In this document: one piece after another, positions 16,925 through 25,073 of the stretch
Numbering within the stretch: the stretch's first letter is position 1
How the letters are laid out: each line of letters starts with the position of its first letter
Assembly: GCF_900156095.1 (NCBI RefSeq)
Contig: NZ_FTMJ01000012.1
Location: 62,001 to 126,000 of the forward strand
Direction of reading: 5' to 3'
Length of the DNA stretch: 64,000 nucleotides
From: Aeromonas sp. RU39B
GTDB lineage: Bacteria; Pseudomonadota; Gammaproteobacteria; Enterobacterales; Aeromonadaceae
Notes under the pieces: model-generated
Databases searched by the model: none
The model's input: only the letters and a program-made list of their open reading frames with translations
What the model was told of the DNA's origin: nothing
Position numbers and translations under genes: made by a program

Positions 16925-17542
16925 TCAGGGCTGCTCGAGGACAATCAGATCGTCGGAGAGATCGTTACGCTCGTGAGTCGGCGGGAACACATCGGAGAGC
17001 ACTTCACCGGTGCGCTCGACGCACTCGACAAATCCCGCTTCGAGCTTGCCGCTGCGCACCTTGGCCACGAACTCCTCGATAATCTCCTCCCATACCTTGT
17101 CTTCGATATGCTGGGCAACGCCATCATCGACCAGGATCTCCACATGGTGCTCGGCCACGGAGACAAAGATCAGCACGCCAAGACGATCGCGGGTGCGGTG
17201 CAGGCCCTGCTCGATAAACTGCAGGCGGGCCATCATGGAGGCGCGGTGCTGCTTAACCGATTGCGGTACCAGCCGCATCTTGATGGGGGTCCACTGAAAC
17301 AGGGCGGTCAGTACCAGCCAGACACCCCACTGGATCATCAAAATCTCTTTCCAGCCGAGCCAGAAATCGAGCTCATGGATAATCAGAGGGGTTAGCATGG
17401 CCAGCAGAGCGGCCCACAACGTCGGGATAAAGCGGTAACCATCACTGGCAGGGGCCAGCACGGTTACCAACTCGGCATCGGTCGCCTGCTCGGCTTTTTT
17501 CACCCTGGCATTGAGGGTGTGGAAAAATTGCTTGGAAATCAT
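16925..17542 (-). CDS. TPM-domain membrane protein
   Basis: A 205-aa protein with a TPM (DUF477) domain split around two membrane segments (FIPTLWAALLAMLTPLII and ILMIQWGVWLVLTALF, about residues 38-85). The second part, DRLGVLIFVSVAEHHVEILV, is the core of the domain. It is the last gene of a three-gene set after lemA and a secreted TPM protein. The shared neighbourhood is conserved in many bacteria but its cellular role is not settled; envelope maintenance is an inference. The ribosome site is weak. Confidence 0.8.
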   Translation of the reverse strand: MISKQFFHTLNARVKKAEQATDAELVTVLAPASDGYRFIPTLWAALLAMLTPLIIHELDFWLGWKEILMIQWGVWLVLTALFQWTPIKMRLVPQSVKQHRASMMARLQFIEQGLHRTRDRLGVLIFVSVAEHHVEILVDDGVAQHIEDKVWEEIIEEFVAKVRSGKLEAGFVECVERTGEVLSDVFPPTHERNDLSDDLIVLEQP

Positions 17543-17573
17543 GTCAGGTTTCTAAACTCCGTGTGTCACCCAA

Positions 17574-18284
17574 TTACCAGCCGCCAGAGGCGCCGCCGCC
17601 ACCAAAACTGCCACCGCCGCCGCGAAAGCCACTCGAGCCCGAGTTGCCAAAGCCGCCGGAGAGGCCACTGCCGCCGCCAATATAAAAACCGTTGCGGCGC
17701 CTGCGTCGGCCACGAAAGGTTTGCAGCACAATCATCAGGATCACCATGGCAAGGAAGAACCAGAGTCCGTGGTCGGGCTCGTCCCGAGCACTGCCTTGCT
17801 TATATTGACCTGCCACGGCCTGCTCGATGGCGTTCACGCCAGCGTCGATGCCGCCTGGCATATCGCCTTGGCGAAAACGGGGAAGGATACGGGTAGCGAT
17901 AATGTTGGCCGCCAAGGCATCGGGGAAGGTGCCTTCGAGGCCATAACCGACCTCGATGCGAACTTTGCGATCCTGCGGGGCGACGATCAGCAGCAGGCCG
18001 TTATTCTTGCCTTGCTGACCAATGCCCCAATGGCGCCCGAGCTGATAGCCGTAATCCTCGATAGTGTTGCCTTGCAGCGAGGAGAGAGTGGTCACGACCA
18101 GCTGGATCTGGCTCTGCTTTTCAAGCTGGGCCAAGCGCTGCTCAAGGTCGTGCTGCTGGCGCCCGCTTAATACGTGCGCCTCATCGACGACACGGCCTGT
18201 CAGGGTGGGAAACTGCGGGGCCGCCTGCAGGCTGAAGGCCAACAGCCAGAGCAGGACGACCCAAGGTCGGGGAACGCTGGTCAT
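17574..18284 (-). CDS. Secreted TPM-domain protein (YgcG family)
   Basis: A 236-aa protein with a signal peptide (to about residue 22, SLQAAPQF), a TPM domain (about 28-150, with VVDEAHVLSG, GNTIEDYGYQLGRHWGIG and RKVRIEVGYGLEGTFPDA), one membrane helix (FFLAMVILMIVLQTF) and a Gly/Ser-rich tail rich in GGG and FGGGGASGGW. This layout is the standard one for YgcG partners of LemA. Its start overlaps the lemA stop by 4 nt (ATGA), so translation is coupled. Confidence 0.88.
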   Translation of the reverse strand: MTSVPRPWVVLLWLLAFSLQAAPQFPTLTGRVVDEAHVLSGRQQHDLEQRLAQLEKQSQIQLVVTTLSSLQGNTIEDYGYQLGRHWGIGQQGKNNGLLLIVAPQDRKVRIEVGYGLEGTFPDALAANIIATRILPRFRQGDMPGGIDAGVNAIEQAVAGQYKQGSARDEPDHGLWFFLAMVILMIVLQTFRGRRRRRNGFYIGGGSGLSGGFGNSGSSGFRGGGGSFGGGGASGGW

Positions 18285-18874
18285 TGGAAGGCCACCTTGG
18301 GCGCGTCGTCGCTGCCCGGTTTGGCACTAAAACTCGGTTTGGCCTGCATATCGGAGTAGAGCAGTTTGGCCCAGATCACGCCGGGGAAGGTGCGCAGCTC
18401 GGTATTAAAGCGGCGCACGGCTTCAATGTAGTCACGACGAGCCACACTGATGCGGTTTTCACTGCCTTCGAGTTGCGCCTGCAAGGTAAGGAACTGCTGA
18501 TCGGCTTTGAGCTCGGGATACTGTTCACTGACCACCATCAGGCGGGAGAGGGCAGAGGAGAGCTGATCTTGCGCCTGTACAAACGCCTGCAGTTGGGCCG
18601 GGTTGTCGATCTTGATACTGCCGACTTTGGCACGGGCCTCGGTGACGGCTTGCAGCGTGCTTTGCTCATGTTTGGCATAACCCTGAACGGTCGCGACCAG
18701 ATTGGGGATGAGGTCAGCACGGCGCTGATATTGGTTTTCTACCTGGCCCCAGGTGGCTTTCACCTGTTCGTCCAGTTCGGGAAGGGTATTGACGCCACAG
18801 CCGCTGAGCGATCCCAGCAAGGCCAGTATGGCGAACGCACGCAGCAGCCAGGCTGCTCGGGGGCGCTCAGTCAT
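18281..18874 (-). CDS. lemA: LemA family lipoprotein
   Basis: A 197-aa LemA protein with an N-terminal lipoprotein signal and lipobox LSGC (Cys near residue 26), then a long helical domain with the hallmark QYQRRADLIPNLVATVQGYA. It is thought to act at the envelope with its TPM partners. Of two adjacent ATG codons the second (18874) has better spacing to GAGGAG. First gene of the lemA-TPM-TPM operon. Confidence 0.9.
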   Translation of the reverse strand: MTERPRAAWLLRAFAILALLGSLSGCGVNTLPELDEQVKATWGQVENQYQRRADLIPNLVATVQGYAKHEQSTLQAVTEARAKVGSIKIDNPAQLQAFVQAQDQLSSALSRLMVVSEQYPELKADQQFLTLQAQLEGSENRISVARRDYIEAVRRFNTELRTFPGVIWAKLLYSDMQAKPSFSAKPGSDDAPKVAFQ

Positions 18875-18937
18875 CATGTTCTCCTCTCAATTCGAGTTGC
18901 CCAACGATACCAGTTCATCTGGCTCTTGAGAATGCAC

Positions 18938-19675
18938 TTAACGACATGCTGCCGGTAACGCCGGCATAGGCAGGGCTTTTGACGGCGTTTTGGGCAGCCG
19001 CGGCTTGTCTTTCAACCAGCTGGCCAGCTCTTCGCCGCAGCCGTTGCCCGCTGGGATGGGAGCCTGAGGCACGCACAGTGCACTGCCTGCAGGGCAGTGC
19101 AAGCGCACATGGAAATGGCTGAAGTGGCCCACCCAAGGGCGCAGCTTTTGCACCCAAGCTGCCTCTGGCGCCTGCTTGCACACCGCTTGTTTGATCACCG
19201 GATGCACAAAGATGCGATCGACCTCGGGAGCGCTGGCTGCCAGGCGCAGCAGTGTCAGCTGATCGTGGCCAAAACGCCCTGGCAGCATCTTGTAAGTCGA
19301 TTCATCTACCAGCGGCCATTCGGCTGGCTCACGCTTCTCCGACGCCTTAATCGGGCGATTACCCATGCGAAACCAGATATCGGCATCCAGACCGCTCTGA
19401 TGGCTGCGATGGCCCGAGCTAAACGGCCCGCCGCGCTGCATCGCCATATCACCGATATACAGTGCCGGCAGACCGGCGCGGTGCGCGGCGCGAGACAGAT
19501 GAGTGAGATAATCAATCAGCGATGGGTGACCAAAATAGCGGGCCCGCTCGGTGCGGATCACTTCGTAACCTATGCCAGTCAACGGCAGCGCTTGTGCGCC
19601 GCTAAGGCATCCGGCCGAGTAGCCGCCAATAGCCTGACTTTGCAGTGCTGCGGCCAGCAGCAGGGGGGTGATCAT
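18938..19675 (-). CDS. mepA: Penicillin-insensitive murein endopeptidase
   Basis: Periplasmic LAS-family metalloenzyme that cuts D-Ala-meso-DAP cross-links in peptidoglycan. The 245-aa precursor has a signal peptide ending near ALQSQA. Zinc ligands are visible as His and Asp in GHRSHQSGLDADIWF and His in FSHFHVRL. The C-terminus has Cys residues consistent with periplasmic disulphides. The start at 19675 gives the signal peptide directly; a longer frame adds a non-signal-like stretch. It lies 63 bp upstream of lemA on the same strand. Confidence 0.93.
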   Translation of the reverse strand: MITPLLLAAALQSQAIGGYSAGCLSGAQALPLTGIGYEVIRTERARYFGHPSLIDYLTHLSRAAHRAGLPALYIGDMAMQRGGPFSSGHRSHQSGLDADIWFRMGNRPIKASEKREPAEWPLVDESTYKMLPGRFGHDQLTLLRLAASAPEVDRIFVHPVIKQAVCKQAPEAAWVQKLRPWVGHFSHFHVRLHCPAGSALCVPQAPIPAGNGCGEELASWLKDKPRLPKTPSKALPMPALPAACR

Positions 19676-19793
19676 CCGTGGTAGGTTCCGATAGCAGACA
19701 TGGGAGAGAGTATACCAAGGGCATGGGTGCGGCGTCCTTGTCCTTGGCACACTCTTTCAACGACAATATCAGGCTTGGTCTGGAGGTCAGTTC

Positions 19794-20348
19794 ATGAGTA
19801 ATACGCGGTCAATTGCCGAGCTTGCCAAGCGCGATGATGTTTATCTGTTGACGCCACCACGGTGGCGCTATCGGCTCACCTTGGGCCTGCTGTTAGGCGG
19901 CGCCTTGTGGGCGATAGTGTGGGGCTTGCAGGGGCAGGCTATCACGTTTGCACACGGTGTAGCCCTGTTCTTCGGTGGTGTGGTAGTGGCTTTGCTGGCG
20001 CGGCCTCGTCACTGGCAGCCTTGGTATCTGGCAGAGCTGGGGTGGGACCGGCAGCATGTGTACTTGCTTAAGGGCGATCGGGATCAGGCCTTGCCGCTGC
20101 CTCGCTCAGCGCTAACGGCCTTGCATCAGACACCCCAAATAGGGGAGCAAGGGGAGTGGCTCGGGTTTGCGCTGGATCTGGCGCTCAGTGACACAGAGTT
20201 GGCTCAGGCCCTTGCGCTGCTTGGGCGCGAGCCGGAGCACACTTACGAAGTGGCGCCCGGGGTGTATCGTTTTGCTTTTCGCCGTGCATGGCACGGGAGA
20301 GGGCGCTTGCGTCAACTCCTGACTGTGCTTTGTTCTGAAGGTGACTAA
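19794..20348 (+). CDS. Hypothetical membrane protein
   Basis: A 184-aa protein with two hydrophobic segments near the N-terminus (about residues 25-45, LTLGLLLGGALWAIVWGL, and 50-68, FAHGVALFFGGVVVALLA), then a soluble domain of about 110 residues. No known family is recognised. The start has GGAGG 7 nt upstream. Codon use matches the core genome. It is followed by the promoter of an RRM gene. Confidence 0.65.
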   Translation: MSNTRSIAELAKRDDVYLLTPPRWRYRLTLGLLLGGALWAIVWGLQGQAITFAHGVALFFGGVVVALLARPRHWQPWYLAELGWDRQHVYLLKGDRDQALPLPRSALTALHQTPQIGEQGEWLGFALDLALSDTELAQALALLGREPEHTYEVAPGVYRFAFRRAWHGRGRLRQLLTVLCSEGD

Positions 20349-20352
20349 TTTC

Positions 20353-20381
20353 TCGACAATTCTGCCTAAAGCTTGGATACT
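20353..20381 (+). promoter_or_regulatory. Promoter candidate of the RRM gene
   Basis: TCGACA (20353-20358), a 17-bp spacer and GATACT (20376-20381). It implies a leader of about 135 nt before the RRM start. Confidence 0.5.
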
Positions 20382-20398
20382 GCCGAGAGGTTCGACTT

Positions 20399-20450
20399 GC
20401 CTGTCCGCTGCGGTTCGTTGTGACAGGAAGTGCCGGTTGGCGCCGGCAAT
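20399..20450 (+). other. Leader stem-loops of the RRM gene
   Basis: Two inverted repeats in the predicted 5' leader: CCTGTC near 20400 with GACAGG near 20423, then TGCCGG-TTGGCG-CCGGCA at about 20431-20449. Neither has a T-tract. Structured leaders can be sites of autoregulation by RNA-binding proteins; that is inferred here. Confidence 0.4.
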
Positions 20451-20525
20451 CAGTCTGTGGGGTTGTGTCCTTACCTGCAGGCCTGTAAATGCACAGTGAA
20501 GGCACCTGAATCGAGAGTGGATGGC

Positions 20526-20807
20526 ATGAAGATTTACGTAGGGAATCTGTCGTACCGGATGACAAGCGATGACCTGGAAAAGGTATTCGCCCAGTATGGC
20601 CAAGTCGACAAGGCGGATATCATCATCGACCGTGATACCGGCAAGTCCAAGGGATTTGGTTTCATCGAAATGCCCGATAACAGTGAGGCGGAAGCCGCCA
20701 TTAAAGGGCTGCATGGCACTGAAATTGGTGGCCGTACTTTGACGGTCAACCAAGCCAAGCCAAAGACGGATGCTCCGCGTAGCCGTCCACCGCGTCCGCG
20801 TCACTGA
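20526..20807 (+). CDS. RRM-domain RNA-binding protein
   Basis: A 93-aa protein consisting of one RNA-recognition motif plus a short basic Pro/Arg tail (APRSRPPRPRH). RNP2 is IYVGNL (residues 3-8) and RNP1 is KSKGFGFIEM (about 40-49), with the aromatic residues that stack on RNA bases. It belongs to the bacterial/cyanobacterial Rbp-like group, often associated with cold response. The ATG at 20526 begins the RRM exactly. A terminator follows 16 bp later. Confidence 0.92.
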   Translation: MKIYVGNLSYRMTSDDLEKVFAQYGQVDKADIIIDRDTGKSKGFGFIEMPDNSEAEAAIKGLHGTEIGGRTLTVNQAKPKTDAPRSRPPRPRH

Positions 20808-20822
20808 TGCAACGCGCATAAT

Positions 20823-20848
20823 GAAAAGGCACCTTCGGGTGCCTTTTC
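20823..20848. terminator. Terminator after the RRM gene
   Basis: GAAAAGGCACC-TTCG-GGTGCCTTTTC is symmetric and can act in both directions, between the RRM gene and the convergent aldo/keto reductase. Confidence 0.88.
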
Positions 20849-20901
20849 TGTTTTCACTGTTCGTCTGTTTAAAAAAGACTTTTTACTGATGCAAGCCGTG
20901 C

Positions 20902-21795
20902 TTAGGGCACGTCGGCGCCGAGGGCGGCCTTGCGGATACGGAACCACTGTTGACGCGTCAGGGTCACGTGGGCGGCCTTGGCTGCCGCCGCAATGCGCTC
21001 GCGCTTGCCCGAGCCGATGATCGGCAGCGGTTTGGAAGGCAGCATCAATACCCAGGCATACACCACCTGCTCGATGCTCGCGGCACCGAGCTCGCCGCGA
21101 ATCGCTTCCAGCTCTTGGCGCAGCGGGGCATACTCCGGCGCGCTGAACAGGCGGCCACCACCCAGGCAAGACCAAGCCATTGGGCGCAGCCCGAGTTGCT
21201 GGCACTGATCGAGGGTGCCGTCGAGGGTTACATCCTGATTCAGTGGCGAGATCTCGATCTGGTTGGTCACCAGTGGGAACGGGAGGCGCGATTGCAGCAA
21301 AGAGAACTGGCTTGCGGTGAAGTTGGAAACCCCGGCGTGTTTGATCTTGCCGGCTTCTTTAAGACGCACAAAGGCATCAGCCACCTCGTCGGCATCCATC
21401 AGCGGATCAGGGCGGTGGATCAGCAGCAGATCCAGGCAATCTACTGCCAGGTTGCGCAAGGACTGCTCGGCGCTTTGGATGATGTGCGCCTGGCTGGTGA
21501 TGTAGTGATTAAGGGCATGCTGCGGCTTGGCGGTGAGGGCGATGCCGCACTTGCTCACCACTTCCATCCGATCGCGTAGCGAGGGCTCAAGACGCAATGC
21601 CGCGCCAAAGGCGGCTTCGCACTGATAGCCGCCATAGATATCGGCGTGATCGATGGTGGTGATGCCAAGGTCTAGATGAAATTTGATCAAAGAGAGCAGA
21701 TCGTTGGGCGATAGGTTCCACTCCATCAGGCGCCAGTAGCCCATGATGAAGCGGGAGAATTCAGGTCCTTGCGGATGAAGGTGAATGCGTTGCAT
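20902..21795 (-). CDS. Aldo/keto reductase, YdhF-like
   Basis: A 297-aa NADPH-dependent oxidoreductase of the YdhF group. Tetrad residues are visible: Asp and Tyr in TIDHADIYGGYQ, Lys in VVSKCG and His in LLLIHRPDP. The C-terminal cofactor site has PIIGSGKRERIAAA. Physiological substrate unknown. The ATG has a clear AAGGAG. It is divergent from a small XRE regulator, which may control it. Confidence 0.88.
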   Translation of the reverse strand: MQRIHLHPQGPEFSRFIMGYWRLMEWNLSPNDLLSLIKFHLDLGITTIDHADIYGGYQCEAAFGAALRLEPSLRDRMEVVSKCGIALTAKPQHALNHYITSQAHIIQSAEQSLRNLAVDCLDLLLIHRPDPLMDADEVADAFVRLKEAGKIKHAGVSNFTASQFSLLQSRLPFPLVTNQIEISPLNQDVTLDGTLDQCQQLGLRPMAWSCLGGGRLFSAPEYAPLRQELEAIRGELGAASIEQVVYAWVLMLPSKPLPIIGSGKRERIAAAAKAAHVTLTRQQWFRIRKAALGADVP

Positions 21796-21873
21796 GGTGA
21801 GGACTCCTTAATGAGACTGCGCTCATCTTGGAGAAGGCGAGGCGCCGTGGCAAGATGCGAGCCTGATACTGAC

Positions 21874-21889
21874 TCGAACCGGAGTTCGA
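21874..21889. promoter_or_regulatory. Palindromic operator candidate over the XRE ribosome site
   Basis: TCGAAC-CGGA-GTTCGA. The Shine-Dalgarno GGAG of the XRE gene lies across its centre, so protein binding there would fit autorepression. Confidence 0.45.
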
Positions 21890-21891
21890 AT

Positions 21892-22299
21892 ATGGATGGT
21901 TTTGCCGAGCGACTGACGACGCTTATCGGGGAAGGCTCGGTCAGTGCATTTGCCCGCAAGGTGGGCCTGTCGGAAGCCTTGATCCGCAAATACCTCAAAG
22001 GTGCCGAGCCCAGTCTTGGCAAAGCCAACCAGATTGCGCAGGGCGCTAACTGCTCGTTGGAGTGGCTGGCGACCGGCTGCGGTTATCTTTATCGTCAGGC
22101 GGAAGTGGTGGACAGAGAGGCGCTGGCTGCAGCCAGTCAGTTACTGGCCGAGCATGACGTGTCGCCGGCAACAGATCCACAGGAGGCATTGGTACGCCTG
22201 CTGGCTTATTACCAGTTCTTGCGCACTCACAAGCGGCCGGATGGCTATCTGGATCTGGCGCACGCCAGGGAGTTTGGTCGCCATTTGGGCGAGGCGTGA
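21892..22299 (+). CDS. XRE/CI-type DNA-binding regulator
   Basis: A 135-aa protein with an N-terminal helix-turn-helix similar to phage CI-type repressors (about residues 5-60; SVSAFARKVGLSEALIRKYL is the DNA-binding part, then EWLATGCGYLY). There is no peptidase domain, so no SOS cleavage is expected. The C-terminal half is helical and unassigned. The ATG at 21892 sits 7 nt after GGAG and behind a palindrome. Divergent from the YdhF-like reductase and convergent with the thioredoxin-like gene, from which it is separated by 1 bp. Confidence 0.82.
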   Translation: MDGFAERLTTLIGEGSVSAFARKVGLSEALIRKYLKGAEPSLGKANQIAQGANCSLEWLATGCGYLYRQAEVVDREALAAASQLLAEHDVSPATDPQEALVRLLAYYQFLRTHKRPDGYLDLAHAREFGRHLGEA

Positions 22300-22300
22300 C

Positions 22301-22774
22301 TCACAGTGCCAGCAAGCGTTCAAACCCTGCCAGAAGCTGCGTTTCGTCATAGTCGCTGCCCGCTTCCAGCCTATCGGTTTGCAGCATCCCCAGCAGGTTA
22401 CCCTGCTTATCAAGGACCATCAGGTGTGGCACGCTGGCCACGGCCGGGTAGTTGCGTAAAAAAGCCTGATTGGGGTTTTGCGCACTGACATTTACCCGCA
22501 CGATCACAAACCGCTCTCGCAGTGCGCGCGTGAGTGCCGGCCTTGCATCAATAAAGTTATCAAGCTGCAGGCTCCAGCGTGACCAGTCGCCGCCGATCAT
22601 CAGCAGTATATGGCGCTGACTGCTGGCTGCCGTGAGACGGGCCGCGGCCAGATCATCAAGAGGCTGACGCTTTTCATCATAGTGCTGGGAGTAGGCGGGA
22701 AGGTCGCGACTCCAGTTGGCCGCGAGTGCTAGCGGGGCGACACAGATCATCAGCAGGCAGAGCCACAGGCGCAT
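22301..22774 (-). CDS. Periplasmic thioredoxin-like protein lacking both active-site Cys
   Basis: A 157-aa protein with a signal peptide (cleavage near LALAA-NW, residue 19) and a thioredoxin-like fold. Strand-helix order and the cis-Pro loop SVPHLMVLDKQG are retained. At the place of the redox motif it reads GGDWSRWSLQLDNFI, where relatives have WCxxC; both Cys are Ser (residues 65 and 68, codons TCA and AGC). It cannot be a thiol oxidoreductase by the usual mechanism. The start at 22774 has GAGGA at good spacing. Confidence 0.78.
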   Translation of the reverse strand: MRLWLCLLMICVAPLALAANWSRDLPAYSQHYDEKRQPLDDLAAARLTAASSQRHILLMIGGDWSRWSLQLDNFIDARPALTRALRERFVIVRVNVSAQNPNQAFLRNYPAVASVPHLMVLDKQGNLLGMLQTDRLEAGSDYDETQLLAGFERLLAL

Positions 22775-22804
22775 GGCAATCCTCATCACGTGTTGGCATG
22801 GGGC

Positions 22805-22836
22805 AGAAAAAACCACCCCCGCCGTGGCGGGGGTGG
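22805..22836 (-). terminator. Terminator of asnB
   Basis: On the minus strand CCACCCCCGCC/GGCGGGGGTGG is followed by six T residues, just past the asnB stop. Confidence 0.9.
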
Positions 22837-22841
22837 GTGTC

Positions 22842-24506
22842 TTAGTACGCTTGCTGGTGCACGTCCAGCACGGCGCGACCTGACGGGTCGGCCATCTCTT
22901 TAAACTTGGCATCCCATTCGAGCGCGGTCGGGGTCGAGCAGGCGACCGACTTGCCGTAAGGCACGGTGCGCGCAGCCGATTCACTCGGGAAGTGCTCTTC
23001 AAAGATGGAGCGATAGTAGTAGGCTTCCTTGGTCAGCGGCGTGTTGACCGGGAAGCGGTAAGCTGCCGCTTCAAACATCTGGTCGGTGACTTCCTGATCG
23101 ACCATGGCCTTGAGGCTGTCAATCCAGGAGTAACCCACGCCATCGGAGAACTGCTCCTTCTGACGCCAGGCCACTTCGTGGGGCAGCATCTCGCCAAACA
23201 CTTCGCGCAGGATGTGTTTTTCAATCTTGCCGTGACCACACATCTTATCGACTGGGTTCAGGCGCATGGCCACGTCCATGAACTCCTTGTCGAGGAAAGG
23301 CACACGACCTTCCACGCCCCAGGCAGCCATCGACTTGTTGGCACGCAGGCAGTCATACAGATGCAGCGCGTCGAGCTTGCGCACGGTCTCATCGTGGAAC
23401 TCCCGGGCGTTGGGCGCCTTGTGGAAGTAGAGATAACCGCCAAACAGCTCGTCAGAGCCTTCACCAGAGAGCACCATCTTGATGCCCATCGCCTTGATGA
23501 AACGGGCCATCAGGTACATGGGGGTCGATGCGCGAATGGTGGTCACATCGTACGTTTCGAGGTGATAAATGACGTCTTTAAGCGCATCCAGACCCTCTTG
23601 CACGGTGAAGTGGATTTGGTGGTGCACGGTACCGAGGTAATCTGCCACCTTCTGAGCGGCTGCCAGATCCGGCGAGCCCTTCAGACCGACGGCAAAAGAG
23701 TGCAGTTGCGGCCACCAGGCTTCGCTGTTGCCGTCATCTTCGATGCGACGCGCAGCATAAAGCTTGGTGATGGCCGAGATGATGGACGAATCCAGACCGC
23801 CAGAGAGCAGCACGCCGTAAGGTACGTCGCACATCAGCTGGCGTTTGACCGCAGCTTCGAGGGCTTCTTTGAGCTCGGCCTTGTCGCTGACGTTGTGCTC
23901 TACATTGCTGTATTGCATCCAGTCACGTTGATACCAGCGCTTGAGCTCACCGTCCTTGCTCCACAGATAGTGTCCGGGCGGGAAGGTTTCGACGCTCTTG
24001 CACACCGGAACCAGTGCCTTCATTTCGGAGGCTACGTAGAAGTTACCGTGCTCGTCACGGCCGGTGTAGAGGGGGATGATCCCCATATGATCGCGGCCAA
24101 TGAGATAGGCATCTTGCTCTGCGTCATACAGGATGAAGGCGAAAATGCCGTTCAGATCGTCCAGAAAGGCCGGGCCCTTCTCTTTGTAAAGTGCCAGCAG
24201 CACTTCACAGTCTGACTTGGTCTGGAATTGGAAATCGACCTTCAGGCCCTTCTCCAGCTCCTTGTGGTTGTAAATTTCACCATTGACGGCCAGAACGTGG
24301 GTGCGCTCGGGGTTATAGAGCGGTTGGGCGCCGTTGCCCGGATCGACGATCGCCAGGCGCTCATGCACTAAAATTGCCTTGTCGGTGCTGTAGACACCAG
24401 ACCAGTCGGGGCCACGGTGACGCAGTCGCTTGGACATCTCGAGAGCGGTCTTGCGCAGCGCAACTGCATCAGACTTGATGTCCAGAATACCGAAGATGGA
24501 GCACAT
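22842..24506 (-). CDS. asnB: Asparagine synthase B (glutamine-hydrolysing)
   Basis: Makes asparagine from aspartate, ATP and glutamine-derived ammonia in the cytoplasm. At 554 aa it is the usual length. The N-terminal class II glutaminase domain begins MCSIFGI, with the Cys2 nucleophile, and has NGEIYNH. The synthetase domain has the PP-loop LLSGGLDSSI (about residues 230-239). A single-gene unit with its own terminator. Confidence 0.97.
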   Translation of the reverse strand: MCSIFGILDIKSDAVALRKTALEMSKRLRHRGPDWSGVYSTDKAILVHERLAIVDPGNGAQPLYNPERTHVLAVNGEIYNHKELEKGLKVDFQFQTKSDCEVLLALYKEKGPAFLDDLNGIFAFILYDAEQDAYLIGRDHMGIIPLYTGRDEHGNFYVASEMKALVPVCKSVETFPPGHYLWSKDGELKRWYQRDWMQYSNVEHNVSDKAELKEALEAAVKRQLMCDVPYGVLLSGGLDSSIISAITKLYAARRIEDDGNSEAWWPQLHSFAVGLKGSPDLAAAQKVADYLGTVHHQIHFTVQEGLDALKDVIYHLETYDVTTIRASTPMYLMARFIKAMGIKMVLSGEGSDELFGGYLYFHKAPNAREFHDETVRKLDALHLYDCLRANKSMAAWGVEGRVPFLDKEFMDVAMRLNPVDKMCGHGKIEKHILREVFGEMLPHEVAWRQKEQFSDGVGYSWIDSLKAMVDQEVTDQMFEAAAYRFPVNTPLTKEAYYYRSIFEEHFPSESAARTVPYGKSVACSTPTALEWDAKFKEMADPSGRAVLDVHQQAY

Positions 24507-24641
24507 TGATGTAAATCCTCATTATTTTTTTAGGGCCCCCCACGTTTTGGGCCCGCAAGTCCTTTTACATTCCTCGCCGTTCACAATGCCAGAGCAGCCG
24601 CCATTTGCAAACAAAAAATCCGGGTTTCCCCCTGCCCTGGA

Positions 24642-25025
24642 TCAGATTCCGTCGCGTCCGTCGGTTTGTTCGAAAATAACGTAAATTTTGCGGCAGCGCT
24701 CCAGCGTCTCCCACACCCCGCGAAATCCGGCCGGGATAACAAAATGTTCACCTGCCGCAAAGTTCAGGCTGTTGCCCTCGCTGTCGGTGAGTCGGATGCG
24801 CCCCTCTAGCAGATGGCAATATTCGTGCTCGGTATAACGCACCACCCAACTGCCGAGCTCCCCTTGCCAGAGCCCGGCATGAAACTGCTGGCTGGGATCG
24901 CTGTAGTGAGGCCATAGGGTCTGCACCGGATGACCGCTATGGATCCGCTCAGCGGCGGGCATCAGGGTTTGGGGTGCGACAGATTCGGAAAACAGGACGA
25001 GATCGGTGATCAGCAGTGCAGACAT
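24642..25025 (-). CDS. Cupin-domain protein
   Basis: A 127-aa single cupin barrel (DUF861-like). Motif 1 region: WVVRYTEHEYCHLLEGRI; motif 2 region: FAAGEHFVIPAGFRGVWET. The usual metal-binding His/Glu set is only partly present, so metal binding is uncertain. The ATG at 25025 follows GGGAGG. It begins 48 bp after the Kef-type antiporter ends and may be co-transcribed. Function unknown. Confidence 0.78.
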   Translation of the reverse strand: MSALLITDLVLFSESVAPQTLMPAAERIHSGHPVQTLWPHYSDPSQQFHAGLWQGELGSWVVRYTEHEYCHLLEGRIRLTDSEGNSLNFAAGEHFVIPAGFRGVWETLERCRKIYVIFEQTDGRDGI

Positions 25026-25073
25026 GACAGTGCCTCCCTGGCAAAGGCTGCGCTGGTGCGCAGCCGTCATTGC

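Noticed and set aside
22992-24215. 407-codon open frame antisense to asnB
   Set aside because: The asnB frame has all catalytic motifs; the antisense frame has no ribosome site or recognisable domain.
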